Shown here piece after piece: positions 6,184 through 13,154 of a DNA stretch of 13,154 bases. A program made the position numbers and the translations under genes. The notes beneath the pieces were generated by a model, which saw nothing but the letters and a program-made list of their open reading frames with translations, was not told where the DNA came from and made no database searches. Every line of letters begins with the position of its first letter. Positions within the stretch are counted from its first letter, which is position 1. Source of the DNA: Actinomycetota bacterium (lineage in GTDB: Bacteria > Actinomycetota > Humimicrobiia > Humimicrobiales > Humimicrobiaceae); NCBI GenBank assembly GCA_028718045.1, contig JAQUMQ010000006.1, forward strand, positions 1 through 13,154, given 5' to 3'.

Positions 6184-8349
6184 CTATGTCCAGAAAATAT
6201 CTGAATAAAATTGATAACCGTTTCCTCCCAATTTCTTTGCGTTATACATCGCAATATCGGCGTTTTTTATTAAATCCGTTACCTTGGTTCCGTCTATCGG
6301 ATACACCGCTATTCCAATACTACCCTGGATTTTCAAGTGATGTCCTTGAACAACAAATGGTTTTTGAGAATATTTTAATATTTTATCAACGATTTTTACG
6401 ACATCTTGTTTTAAGCTTAAATTTGTCAGAATAAATATAAACTCATCTCCGCCAAACCTTGACACAGTGTCTGATTTTCTTATTATTCCGGATATTCTAT
6501 CTGAAAAAGCTTTTAAAAAATCATCACCCACATGATGTCCATATGTGTCGTTGATTTCTTTAAACTTATCGAAATCCATTAATGCTATGGCAATTAACTT
6601 CTTATTTCTTTTTGAAACCTCGATCGACAGTTTCAGTCTGTCATAAAGCAATGCCCTGTTGGGAAGCCCTGTTATAATATCATAATAAGCAAGTTGCCTT
6701 ATGGTTTCAGACATCCTCATGTGGGTTATAGCATCCATAATGACCTTTGCGGCAGCTTTCATGATAAGGATCTCATCACTGGCCCAGATTCTTGTTTCTT
6801 CCTGGCATTCATCCAATCCTATATAACCCCAGAACTTGTCTTCGGTAAAAATAGGCACCAGTAATACGGAAACAATATTTTGTTTATTGAAATATTGTTT
6901 TAAATTTTCGGGAAAATCTTTTACCAATCCCGAAAAATCTCTGTTGTTTGAAAGTTCCGCAAATACTTCCGGGAGTTGAACTTCGAAATCGATATTTACC
7001 AATTCCGGATTACTTATCTGAGCATTTGTTGTGGAGTTTATCCATTCGAATTTTCTCGAAGTCAAAACTTTTCCCGTCAAAGGATCCGCATGATTTTCGA
7101 AAATATATACTCTGTCAACTTTTATTTCCGATCCGATGTGCTCAAACGCTTTTACTATCGAGCTATCGAGATCGGAATTTGAAAGCAGTTCATCTATACT
7201 TTTTACTATGGCTTCCAATAGCCTTTGCTTTCTTACAAGTAAATTTTCGGCAGTCTTTCTCCCCGTTACATCATTTAATATAAAAATATGCCCAAATAGT
7301 AAATTATTTATGAAAATCGGATCAACGCTAATCTCGAAATATTTCACATTTTTCTCGTTTATGTCTTCGACTTCGAAAACCGGATTCGTTTTCCTCTTGA
7401 TGATTTTTTCATTTTTACTGAAAGAATTAATATAACGCAATATTTTGTCAAATCCATTAAAGTAAATATTATTTCTTTTATGCAAACCATAAACACTTTT
7501 TCCGTATACTTCTTTTCTTTCCATTCCAAAAAATTCCAGAAAACTTTTATTTACTTCAAAAACCTCACCGGACAGATTGACTCCAATTATAAGCATCGAA
7601 TTTAAATTAAATACTTTTTTATTGAAAATATTTCCGACGATAATGCCATATCTTGATATACCATAATATAAAAACCAACTGGAAAAGAAAGAGAACCATA
7701 TTTCAAACGGATAATTATTCTTTAATCCCAGCCATTGTAAAATAGCCTTACAGATCATGAAAACAACAGGAATGCTAAAACCGATTATTAAAAAATCAAG
7801 TTCTTTTTTCTTTAAATCATTTGCTTTGTTCCTTATTTTAGCGATGATTAAAAGAACAATTGACGCAATTTCATAAATGAAATTGTACAATAGAAAATAA
7901 GCACTAAATATTATGATTTTTATATAATAACCGTTTTCAATTGGACGTATGTCTAAAGTATATTTTTTTATCAAAACCATTATTATAAAAAACAATGAAG
8001 GTAAAAATAATATATATGAAAACCTTGAATTTATGAATTTGTTTTGTTTTTGATCGACGGCTTGAAATATCAACAAAATAAGCAAAGGCGGAAAAAGCGA
8101 TACCGCAATAAAAGTCAATTTAGCAAAGATAATAGCTGCATCGATGTTATAAGTTTGGTTTTCGATCGTAAAAAATAATATGAATAAAAAATTATCTATA
8201 AGGAGCGCAAGAAAATATTTGGTTTTTTTGTTGCCAACACCATTATTGATCATTAAAACCAATAAGGTAAAAACGGATAGCAATGTAAGAAAATTTATAA
8301 AATTGAACATAGAGGTTATATGTATTTCATGTTTTAATAAGTTTATCAA
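6184..8349 (-). CDS. Membrane sensor diguanylate cyclase (7TM-PAS-GAF-GGDEF)
   Basis: This 721-residue protein should make cyclic di-GMP from two GTP in response to a signal. Seven hydrophobic segments (about 17-35, 46-62, 70-96, 110-127, 143-171, 185-207, 216-232) form an N-terminal sensor like those of 7TM histidine kinases. A PAS domain follows (about 250-365), including IGVNLSGEVFEVNKSFLEFFG, then a GAF domain (about 375-545) with WGYIGLDEC and a GGDEF domain (about 550-721). The active-site motif is intact (GGDEF, 633-637, in SRFGGDEFIF), the metal aspartates lie in MDFDKFKEIND (591-601), and the inhibitory site RKSD (624-627) is five residues before the motif. There is no EAL or HD-GYP domain. 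The start is TTG (8347-8349) with a weak AAAGA upstream; Met14 is an alternative start that would still keep all seven segments. The stop is TAG. Confidence 0.93.
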   Translation of the reverse strand: MINLLKHEIHITSMFNFINFLTLLSVFTLLVLMINNGVGNKKTKYFLALLIDNFLFILFFTIENQTYNIDAAIIFAKLTFIAVSLFPPLLILLIFQAVDQKQNKFINSRFSYILFLPSLFFIIMVLIKKYTLDIRPIENGYYIKIIIFSAYFLLYNFIYEIASIVLLIIAKIRNKANDLKKKELDFLIIGFSIPVVFMICKAILQWLGLKNNYPFEIWFSFFSSWFLYYGISRYGIIVGNIFNKKVFNLNSMLIIGVNLSGEVFEVNKSFLEFFGMERKEVYGKSVYGLHKRNNIYFNGFDKILRYINSFSKNEKIIKRKTNPVFEVEDINEKNVKYFEISVDPIFINNLLFGHIFILNDVTGRKTAENLLVRKQRLLEAIVKSIDELLSNSDLDSSIVKAFEHIGSEIKVDRVYIFENHADPLTGKVLTSRKFEWINSTTNAQISNPELVNIDFEVQLPEVFAELSNNRDFSGLVKDFPENLKQYFNKQNIVSVLLVPIFTEDKFWGYIGLDECQEETRIWASDEILIMKAAAKVIMDAITHMRMSETIRQLAYYDIITGLPNRALLYDRLKLSIEVSKRNKKLIAIALMDFDKFKEINDTYGHHVGDDFLKAFSDRISGIIRKSDTVSRFGGDEFIFILTNLSLKQDVVKIVDKILKYSQKPFVVQGHHLKIQGSIGIAVYPIDGTKVTDLIKNADIAMYNAKKLGGNGYQFYSDIFWT

Positions 8350-8591
8350 TAAAAATCTTTAATTATGTCATCATTTTACGAATACACAATTTTTACAAAC
8401 ATTTATCGTTATTTAACTTGTTTAGTTGCAAAAAATCAATAATAATTAAAATAAGTATATTTTACTTGAAAACAATATTACAAAAAAATTTTAATTGACG
8501 CACAAACCATTTTCAAACCACCCGATATATCAAGGTAATACTTTGATTGCATCCATCATGACGCCGAACAATTACTGAAATGATCGCATGA

Positions 8592-8620
8592 TTGATATAT
8601 TCAGAAATATAATATAAAAT
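8592..8620 (+). promoter_or_regulatory. Upstream promoter P1 of the corrinoid methyltransferase region
   Basis: TTGATA (8592-8597), a 17-base spacer and TAAAAT (8615-8620). RNA starting near 8627 would meet the terminator at 8650-8700 after about 70 bases. The -35 overlaps the 3' arm of the 8525-8533/8592-8600 pairing, and the TGATCGCAT repeat ends three bases before it. Confidence 0.45.
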
Positions 8621-8649
8621 AATAAAATAAGATATAAGTTGGCAGAGAC

Positions 8650-8700
8650 AAAGAATCCAACATAAACCTTTTAAGGTTGATGTGGGTTCTTTTTTTATTT
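8650..8700 (+). terminator. Rho-independent terminator or attenuator ahead of the corrinoid operon
   Basis: AAAGAATCC (8650-8658) pairs with GGGTTCTTT (8684-8692), with one G-U pair. The stem continues inward with a bulge and one mismatch to AACC/GGTT around a TTTTAA loop, and a seven-T run follows. No coding sequence precedes it on this strand. GTTGG at 8638-8642 can pair with CCAAC (8657-8661) in the 5' arm, a possible antiterminator. Confidence 0.75.
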
Positions 8701-8741
8701 AATTATCAATAAAATATTTCACTTATGGTCATCAGGAAGAT

Positions 8742-8770
8742 TTGATACAAAAGAATACCAAAGATATTAT
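8742..8770 (+). promoter_or_regulatory. Promoter P2 directly upstream of the corrinoid protein gene
   Basis: TTGATA (8742-8747), an exact 17-base spacer and TATTAT (8765-8770), each differing from consensus at one base. RNA would start near 8777, about 17 bases before the ATG and just ahead of the GGGGGGA ribosome binding site (8782-8788). Confidence 0.6.
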
Positions 8771-8793
8771 TTTCCAAGATTGGGGGGATTGAC

Positions 8794-9438
8794 ATGTCCG
8801 AAGTTATCGACAAACTAAAAAAGGCTATTTTAATCTATGATAGAAAAACTGCATCACAAATGGCAGTAAAAGCAATCGAAGAATGTATAGACCCCGGAGA
8901 AATCTTAAATGCAATGACAGAAACCATCAGAGAAATCGGTAACGGATTCGAAAGAGGCGAACTTTTTCTTCCGGACTTAGTCGGTGCCGCCAGTGCAATG
9001 TCGGAGGCTATTGCTATTGTGGAAACAAACCTTGAAAAATCCGGAAAGAAGGTGGACAAAATCGGCACCGTGGTGCTGGGAACGGTTAAAGGCGACATTC
9101 ATGATATAGGGAAAACCATGGTAAAGGCATTTCTTGTGGCTGAAAATTTCAGAGTAATTGACTTAGGCGTTGATGTAGCCGCCGAAAAATTCATAGAGTC
9201 GATACAAAAATATAAAGCCGAAATTCTTGCACTGTCTGCTCTTTTAACCACCACTGTTGCAGAGCAAAGAAAAATTATTGAGATCTTGAAAGAAAAAGGA
9301 ATCAAAAATAAAGTGAAAGTAATAATAGGAGGAGCGGCAACAAATCAGGAATTTGCTGATGAAATCGGTGCGGACGGTTATGAGGCTACTGCTCCAAGAG
9401 CACCGGGTTTATGTAAAAGATTGCTTACTAAGGAGTGA
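8794..9438 (+). CDS. Corrinoid (cobalamin-binding) protein of a methyltransferase system, MttC/MtgC type
   Basis: This 214-residue cytoplasmic protein carries the methyl group on cobalamin between two methyltransferases. The N-terminal helical cap domain (about 1-85) contains NGFERGELFLPDLVGAA (50-66), typical of MtaC/MtbC/MttC proteins. The Rossmann-like B12 domain (about 90-212) has DIHDIGK (101-107), where His103 should be the lower axial cobalt ligand. It also has the nucleotide-tail motifs LSALLTTT (147-154) and IIGGAATNQEFADEIGADGY (177-196). A run of six G, six bases before the ATG, is the ribosome binding site, and promoter P2 stands just upstream. The stop is six bases before the mttB-like start, so the two are translated as a unit. 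The partner gene defines the system as MttB-like. No activase (RamA) or methyl-accepting MtgA/MtbA gene is in the window. Confidence 0.94.
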   Translation: MSEVIDKLKKAILIYDRKTASQMAVKAIEECIDPGEILNAMTETIREIGNGFERGELFLPDLVGAASAMSEAIAIVETNLEKSGKKVDKIGTVVLGTVKGDIHDIGKTMVKAFLVAENFRVIDLGVDVAAEKFIESIQKYKAEILALSALLTTTVAEQRKIIEILKEKGIKNKVKVIIGGAATNQEFADEIGADGYEATAPRAPGLCKRLLTKE

Positions 9439-9444
9439 AGTTTT

Positions 9445-10956
9445 ATGACAAATAAAAAAAGAATCATACGTAATTTGCACCCCCTTGAGATATTGACAGA
9501 TGAACAGATAGAGTTAATTCATAAAGGAACTCTTGAAGTTCTTCAAAATACAGGAGTTAGATTTGAAAATAAGAAGGCTTTAAAACTTTTTAAAGAAAAT
9601 GATTGTGAAGTCGATATGGAAAAAAAGCTTGTAAAATTTCCGCCGGATTTGGTAGAAGAATCCTTGAAAAAATGCCCAAGCAGCTTTCATATAAAAGGCC
9701 GCTCCGAGCAAGAAGTAACCTTCGGAGGAAATACTTCTTGCTTTTTGCCTTTTCCTGGCAAAGATACGATTGATTTGGAAACATGGGAGCCCAGAACTCC
9801 CACCAGAAAGGAATTTTATGAAGCAGTAAAAATAATGGATTCCCTTGATACAGTTCATTATACGGGATCTTATGTGCCTTATTTCGGATTTAAAAACACT
9901 CCCGCAGTTATGCATATGCTTGAAGGTGATGCCGCCAATTTCAGGAACAGCACACTTCCGCTTCATTGTAATTACGGAAATGACTGCGAAATATTTGCCA
10001 TCGATATGGCAAAAGCTTTGGGTGCGATTAATTTAGGTGTGGTAGGTATTTCACCTCCTTTAACATTTCAGGAAGATTCGTGTACGTCTGCGTTCAGAAA
10101 TCTTGAGGCTGGATTTCCGCTATATATTCAAAGCGGAGCTACTTACGGATCGACTGCACCGGTTACAATAGCTGGGGCTACGATAACAAATAATGCCGAA
10201 TTAATGGCCGGAGTAGTTTTAGCACAACTCGTAAAACCGGGAGCAGGTATACTTGTAAGTGATTTTGGATTCATACAAAATATGCGAACAGGTTATCCGC
10301 TTTTTGGACGGATAGAAAGTTCTTTGCATCAGATAATGTTTAACCAGATTTGGCGGAGATATAAAATACCTGCAGGTAACCACTCAACGGGTGTTTCCAA
10401 TTCCAAAAGAATAGATTACCAATGCGGTTACGAGAAAGCCATCGCCTGCTTGCTTTCTCTTTTGTCTGGAGCAAATGAAATCGGATTTCATGGTTGTGTG
10501 TATGGGGAACTATCGTTTCATCCTGCCCAGCTTATTCTGGATGATGATGTCGTAGGGATGATAAGCCGTTTGATCGAGGGTGTGGAAGTAAGCAACGAAA
10601 CATTGGCAATTGATATCATAAATGAGGTTGGCCCTATACCCGGTACTTATCTGACTGAAGAACATACCAGGAAATGGTGGAAAAAAGCACAGTTTATTCC
10701 TAAGAGCTCCGATAACCTGACTTATCCGGAATGGATGGAGGCAAATAAGAAAGATTGCATTGAATATGCAAAAGAACGGATTAGTGAAATAATAAAGACC
10801 TACAAACCAGAATCCTTATCCGACAAAGAGGAAAATGCAATTGAAAATATATTAGAAGAAGCAAGAAAGTATTATAAAAAAACAGGTAAAATAACAGAAA
10901 AAGAGTGGGCTTCTTACGAAAAGGATTTGAAGTCTTCTGATTATCCTTATGCCTAG
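9445..10956 (+). CDS. Non-pyrrolysine MttB-family corrinoid methyltransferase
   Basis: This 503-residue protein belongs to the trimethylamine methyltransferase family (PF06253). It should transfer a methyl group from a quaternary or tertiary amine to the corrinoid protein encoded just upstream. Family patterns include LEILTDEQIELIHKGTLEVL near the N-terminus, GVRFENKKAL (37-46), GISPPLTFQEDS (201-212), IQSGATYGSTAPVTIAG (228-244) and GYEKAIACLLSLLSGANEIG (328-347). There is no in-frame amber codon. The region matching the pyrrolysine site of MttB reads GFHGCVYGEL (347-356), so an ordinary residue fills it, as in MtgB (glycine betaine), MtpB and MtcB proteins. The late motif usually written GPGG reads GPIPGTYLTEEHT (396-408), a visible deviation. 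The substrate cannot be read from the sequence. AAGGAG stands nine bases before the ATG, overlapping the upstream gene's end. The stop is TAG with TAA one codon later. Confidence 0.9.
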   Translation: MTNKKRIIRNLHPLEILTDEQIELIHKGTLEVLQNTGVRFENKKALKLFKENDCEVDMEKKLVKFPPDLVEESLKKCPSSFHIKGRSEQEVTFGGNTSCFLPFPGKDTIDLETWEPRTPTRKEFYEAVKIMDSLDTVHYTGSYVPYFGFKNTPAVMHMLEGDAANFRNSTLPLHCNYGNDCEIFAIDMAKALGAINLGVVGISPPLTFQEDSCTSAFRNLEAGFPLYIQSGATYGSTAPVTIAGATITNNAELMAGVVLAQLVKPGAGILVSDFGFIQNMRTGYPLFGRIESSLHQIMFNQIWRRYKIPAGNHSTGVSNSKRIDYQCGYEKAIACLLSLLSGANEIGFHGCVYGELSFHPAQLILDDDVVGMISRLIEGVEVSNETLAIDIINEVGPIPGTYLTEEHTRKWWKKAQFIPKSSDNLTYPEWMEANKKDCIEYAKERISEIIKTYKPESLSDKEENAIENILEEARKYYKKTGKITEKEWASYEKDLKSSDYPYA

Positions 10957-11205
10957 GGATAATTAAATATTCAAACAAAAAAGATAAATAATATCGAAAT
11001 TATTTAATTGGCATATGTGCTCAAGTCAAATTGATACCGGTTTTTACTTTTTTAATATATGTTTTTTTTATATTATTGTAGGATAAATGAAGTGCCATAA
11101 AAAATCATAATGCAGTTGTGTTGCCGGAAATTGCTGTTTATATATTTAGACAAAGACAAAGTTGCTATTTGGCAAATAATAAATCTTATTGGGAGGTTTT
11201 AAATC

Positions 11206-11865
11206 GTGTCCTACTATATCGATGCCGATAAAGTAAATCTTGAGGATTTATTGACAAGAATCACGGAAACGGATTTGGTGCCAAGCCGTGTCTTATTGTT
11301 AAAAAATATAAATGAAAACTTCAATAAACTAAAGACAAATGGAATTTTAACACTGGCTGAATTTCGCAAATCCTTAAAAAATTCCAAAAAAATAGCGCCG
11401 CTTGCCAATAAAACCAATATAAGCGAAGAATACCTGACATTATTGCGAAGAGAAATCGAAGGCTATTTCCCAAAAGCATTTCCCTTAGATAGTTTTTTTT
11501 GGCTTGACAAAAATAAAATAGCCAAGCTGGTAAACGAAGGATACAAGAATACATTTTTACTTTATGAAGCTTTATCATCCATAAATAAAAGAAACGAGTT
11601 AATAAAATCGATTGGTTTGGACAAGGATTTTGTTGATGAAATATTTTCTCTGGTTGATCTTACAAGAATTCAATGGGTAAATCCGATAACTGCAAGAATA
11701 ATATATTCTGCAGGTTATAAGAGCGCGAAATCAGTAGCTCAGGCAAACACTAATAACCTGCACGAAGCAATGGAAAAAGTAAACAAAGAAGGTAAATATT
11801 TTAATGCAGAAATACGGCTCAGAGACATAAAAAGATTGGTAAAAGCTGCATCTTATATTCCATAA
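11206..11865 (+). CDS. DUF4332-like helix-hairpin-helix protein
   Basis: This 219-residue soluble protein has no signal or membrane segment. The C-terminal part (about 150-215) resembles DUF4332, a helix-hairpin-helix-type module: LTRIQWVNPITARIIYSAGYKSAKSVAQANTNNL is laid out like the family's pattern of a locus reading G-x-G-P, then helix, AG, and a second helix of the A-x-x-N-x-x-x-L type. The N-terminal part (about 28-90) repeats a related pattern, with KLKTNGILTLAEFRKSL and EEYLTLLRREIEGYFP, so two such modules may be present. The function is unknown. Related modules bind DNA or mediate protein contacts. The GTG start has GGGAGG nine bases upstream. The gene follows the mttB-like gene by 249 bases in the same direction with no strong terminator between, so a link to the methyltransferase unit is possible but not shown. 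Confidence 0.65.
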   Translation: MSYYIDADKVNLEDLLTRITETDLVPSRVLLLKNINENFNKLKTNGILTLAEFRKSLKNSKKIAPLANKTNISEEYLTLLRREIEGYFPKAFPLDSFFWLDKNKIAKLVNEGYKNTFLLYEALSSINKRNELIKSIGLDKDFVDEIFSLVDLTRIQWVNPITARIIYSAGYKSAKSVAQANTNNLHEAMEKVNKEGKYFNAEIRLRDIKRLVKAASYIP

Positions 11866-11949
11866 TCATACTTGATGATATTAAATATTTAAAACTATAG
11901 ACTTAGAGTTAAAGTACTATTGCTGTTAGAACTAATGCCCCGTTAATTG

Positions 11950-11987
11950 GCGAAGAACCGCGAAGAACCGAAAAACCCGAAGAACCC
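11950..11987. repeat. Short imperfect tandem repeat beside tRNA-Cys
   Basis: Four 9-10 base copies follow each other: GCGAAGAACC (11950-11959), GCGAAGAACC (11960-11969), GAAAAACCC (11970-11978) and GAAGAACCC (11979-11987). They begin about 20 bases beyond the tRNA-Cys 3' end, so they would lie in the trailer of its transcript, where they read GGTTCTTCG. No hairpin is formed among them. Confidence 0.7.
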
Positions 11988-12006
11988 ATATTTTCCAGCT
12001 TGTAAT

Positions 12007-12080
<74 letters not shown>

Positions 12081-12093
12081 TTTCGGATATGTT

Positions 12094-12122
12094 ATTATAG
12101 AATAATTTCCGTTAAAAGTTAA
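12094..12122 (-). promoter_or_regulatory. Promoter for tRNA-Cys
   Basis: On the minus strand, TTAACT (12117-12122), an exact 17-base spacer and a perfect TATAAT (12094-12099). The predicted start is about seven bases before the mature tRNA 5' end. It lies directly after the stop codon of the radical SAM gene. Confidence 0.7.
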
Positions 12123-12130
12123 GATAATTT

Positions 12131-13138
12131 TTAAAAAACACCTTCAATCTTACTGTTGCACTTCTTGCAACACATGTCGTCGTTTATATCCGTTTTTAAC
12201 AAACTAAAACCGTTTCGTTTAACGACAAGATTGCCGCAGTTGGGACATGCGGTATCTTCCAGTCCGTTGACTGATACATTTCCACCATAAACGAACTTTA
12301 ATCCCGCTGACTTTCCTATGCTTACGGCTTCTATTATTTTCTCGGTTGCTGTCGGCGGTATCTTTGACTTATATTGCGGATAATACGCACTTATATGCCA
12401 TGGAATTTCTTCTCCGGTTTTCTTTAAAAAAACCGCAATCTGATTAAGTTCTTCTTTGGAATCATTCAAACCAGGTATTAGCAAGGTTGTTACTTCGATC
12501 CATATACCGAGTTCTTTCATATATTGAATATTTTCCAATACAGGCTTTAGCCTCCCACCGGAATATTTTTTATAAAATTCATCAGAAAAACTTTTTAAAT
12601 CGATATTCGCGGCATCAAGGTAAGGAGAAATCATCTTCAATGCTTCCCTGCTCATAAAACCATTCGTAACGAACACGTTTTTAAGGTTATTTTCATGAGC
12701 CGCTGTCGATGTGTCATAAGCAAATTCAAAATAAATCGTGGGTTCGGTATAAGTATATGAAATGCTTTTACAATTAAACCTGATTGCATTCTTAACTACG
12801 TTTTCCGGAGATTCTGATCTGCCTTCTATGATGCTTTCATCAGCCGGCATTTGAGATATGCGATAATTTTGGCAATAAAAACATTTGAAATTACATCCTA
12901 CGGACGCTATGGAAAACGAATAACTCCCTGGTAAAAAGTGAAAAAGAGGCTTCTTTTCGATAGGATCGACATTTTCAGCAATTAGTTTGCCATAATTCAA
13001 ATTGAAAAGTTTTCCATTGACGTGTTTTATCACGCAACATCTGCCGGTTTTCCCGTCAGCTATGACACATCTATGATTGCACAAATCACATCTGATTTTG
13101 TGGCTTGCAAGTACTTTATATAAATAACTTTCTTTCAT
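12131..13138 (-). CDS. amrS: AmmeMemoRadiSam-system radical SAM enzyme (AmrS-like)
   Basis: This 335-residue protein is a pyruvate formate-lyase-activase-like radical SAM enzyme. Its order of motifs fits the AmrS family, named for genomic linkage to MEMO1-like and AMMECR1-like proteins; the reaction is not established. An N-terminal cysteine set (Cys17, Cys20, Cys24 and Cys34/35, in RCDLCNHRC and GRCC) precedes the hallmark VDPIEKKPLFHFLPGSYSFS (57-75). The 4Fe-4S/SAM motif is CNFKCFYC (Cys82, Cys86, Cys89). YTYTEPTIYFEF (129-140), VTNGFMS (157-163) and the LLIPGLNDS region (219-227) follow. The C-terminus has a zinc-ribbon-like tail (CPNC at 298-301, CKKC at 324-327). It is full length. The ATG is 16 bases from the window edge, and no Shine-Dalgarno is seen in what remains. 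The partner genes are not in the window. Confidence 0.9.
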   Translation of the reverse strand: MKESYLYKVLASHKIRCDLCNHRCVIADGKTGRCCVIKHVNGKLFNLNYGKLIAENVDPIEKKPLFHFLPGSYSFSIASVGCNFKCFYCQNYRISQMPADESIIEGRSESPENVVKNAIRFNCKSISYTYTEPTIYFEFAYDTSTAAHENNLKNVFVTNGFMSREALKMISPYLDAANIDLKSFSDEFYKKYSGGRLKPVLENIQYMKELGIWIEVTTLLIPGLNDSKEELNQIAVFLKKTGEEIPWHISAYYPQYKSKIPPTATEKIIEAVSIGKSAGLKFVYGGNVSVNGLEDTACPNCGNLVVKRNGFSLLKTDINDDMCCKKCNSKIEGVF

Positions 13139-13154
13139 TTTTAGTTTTAAATAT

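Larger units (their letters stand above)
8350..8793. other. Intergenic region between the GGDEF gene and the corrinoid operon
   Basis: This 444-base non-coding stretch lies between divergent genes. From left to right: an AAGTA/TACTT inverted repeat (8453-8467); a pairing of 8525-8533 with 8592-8600 (9 bp) that competes with a local hairpin ATCAAGG/CTTTGAT (8529-8535 with 8541-8547); a direct repeat TGATTGCAT / TGATCGCAT (8544-8552, 8581-8589); a promoter (8592-8620); a terminator (8650-8700); and a second promoter (8742-8770). No known riboswitch core was recognised. The role of the repeats as operator or RNA structure is inferred. Confidence 0.5.

Noticed and set aside
8639..8655. Sigma-54 promoter (TTGGCA at 8639-8644)
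   Set aside because: The -12 TTGC element is absent at the required distance, and the segment is better explained as part of the leader before the terminator.
8350..8793. Cobalamin riboswitch controlling the corrinoid operon
   Set aside because: The context is suggestive, but the conserved core elements of that riboswitch class were not found by eye. Only an ordinary terminator and local pairings are visible.
9445..10956. Pyrrolysine-containing MttB
   Set aside because: The frame has no internal TAG, and TAG is used as the stop codon of this gene, of the GGDEF gene and of the metallo-beta-lactamase-fold gene.
10985..11006. Terminator after the mttB-like gene
   Set aside because: The 8-bp TAAATAAT/ATTATTTA stem is all A-T and has no T run after it, so termination there is doubtful.
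11950..11987. CRISPR-like repeat
   Set aside because: The copies are 9-10 bases long and directly adjacent, with no spacers, and no cas genes are in the window.

Overview
The window reads as a chromosomal segment of a low-GC anaerobic Gram-positive bacterium (Clostridia or Tissierellia type). This is inferred from A+T-rich intergenic DNA, strong GGAGG-type ribosome binding sites, TTG/GTG starts, a Soj-type ParA, a DegV protein, a corrinoid methyltransferase pair and an AmmeMemoRadiSam-type radical SAM enzyme. No genus is claimed.

Layout. 1-381 is the 3' end of an M29 metallo-aminopeptidase gene. 490-1317 (+) is a stand-alone ParA/Soj ATPase with no parB after it. It converges on a degV gene (1458-2312, -) across a shared terminator region with two overlapping hairpins. 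alkD (2465-3175, -) is a HEAT-repeat DNA glycosylase and diverges from a metallo-beta-lactamase-fold gene (3508-4428, +). Between 4431 and 4810 lie a tRNA-Ser(GGA) gene (-) and a degenerate tandem array built from its 3' end and trailer, interrupted by a GC-rich insert. Two minus-strand genes follow: an exported transglutaminase-like protein (4908-6077) and a seven-TM/PAS/GAF/GGDEF diguanylate cyclase (6184-8349).

8794-10956 (+) is a two-gene methyltransfer unit: a corrinoid protein and a non-pyrrolysine MttB-family methyltransferase. A DUF4332-like helix-hairpin-helix protein follows (11206-11865, +). Upstream of the pair the DNA shows promoter, terminator, then a second promoter, which suggests either a short terminated RNA or an attenuator. 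The window ends with tRNA-Cys(GCA) (12007-12080, -) and an AmrS-like radical SAM gene (12131-13138, -).

How the genes work together. Only the corrinoid protein and MttB homologue form a clear functional unit: MttB would demethylate an unidentified methylamine or betaine-like substrate and load the methyl group on the cobalamin of the partner. The second methyltransferase and the reductive activase are not in the window and must be encoded elsewhere. The remaining genes look like independent housekeeping or signalling loci. The most unusual structures are the tRNA-Ser 3'-end array and the leader region of the methyltransferase operon.
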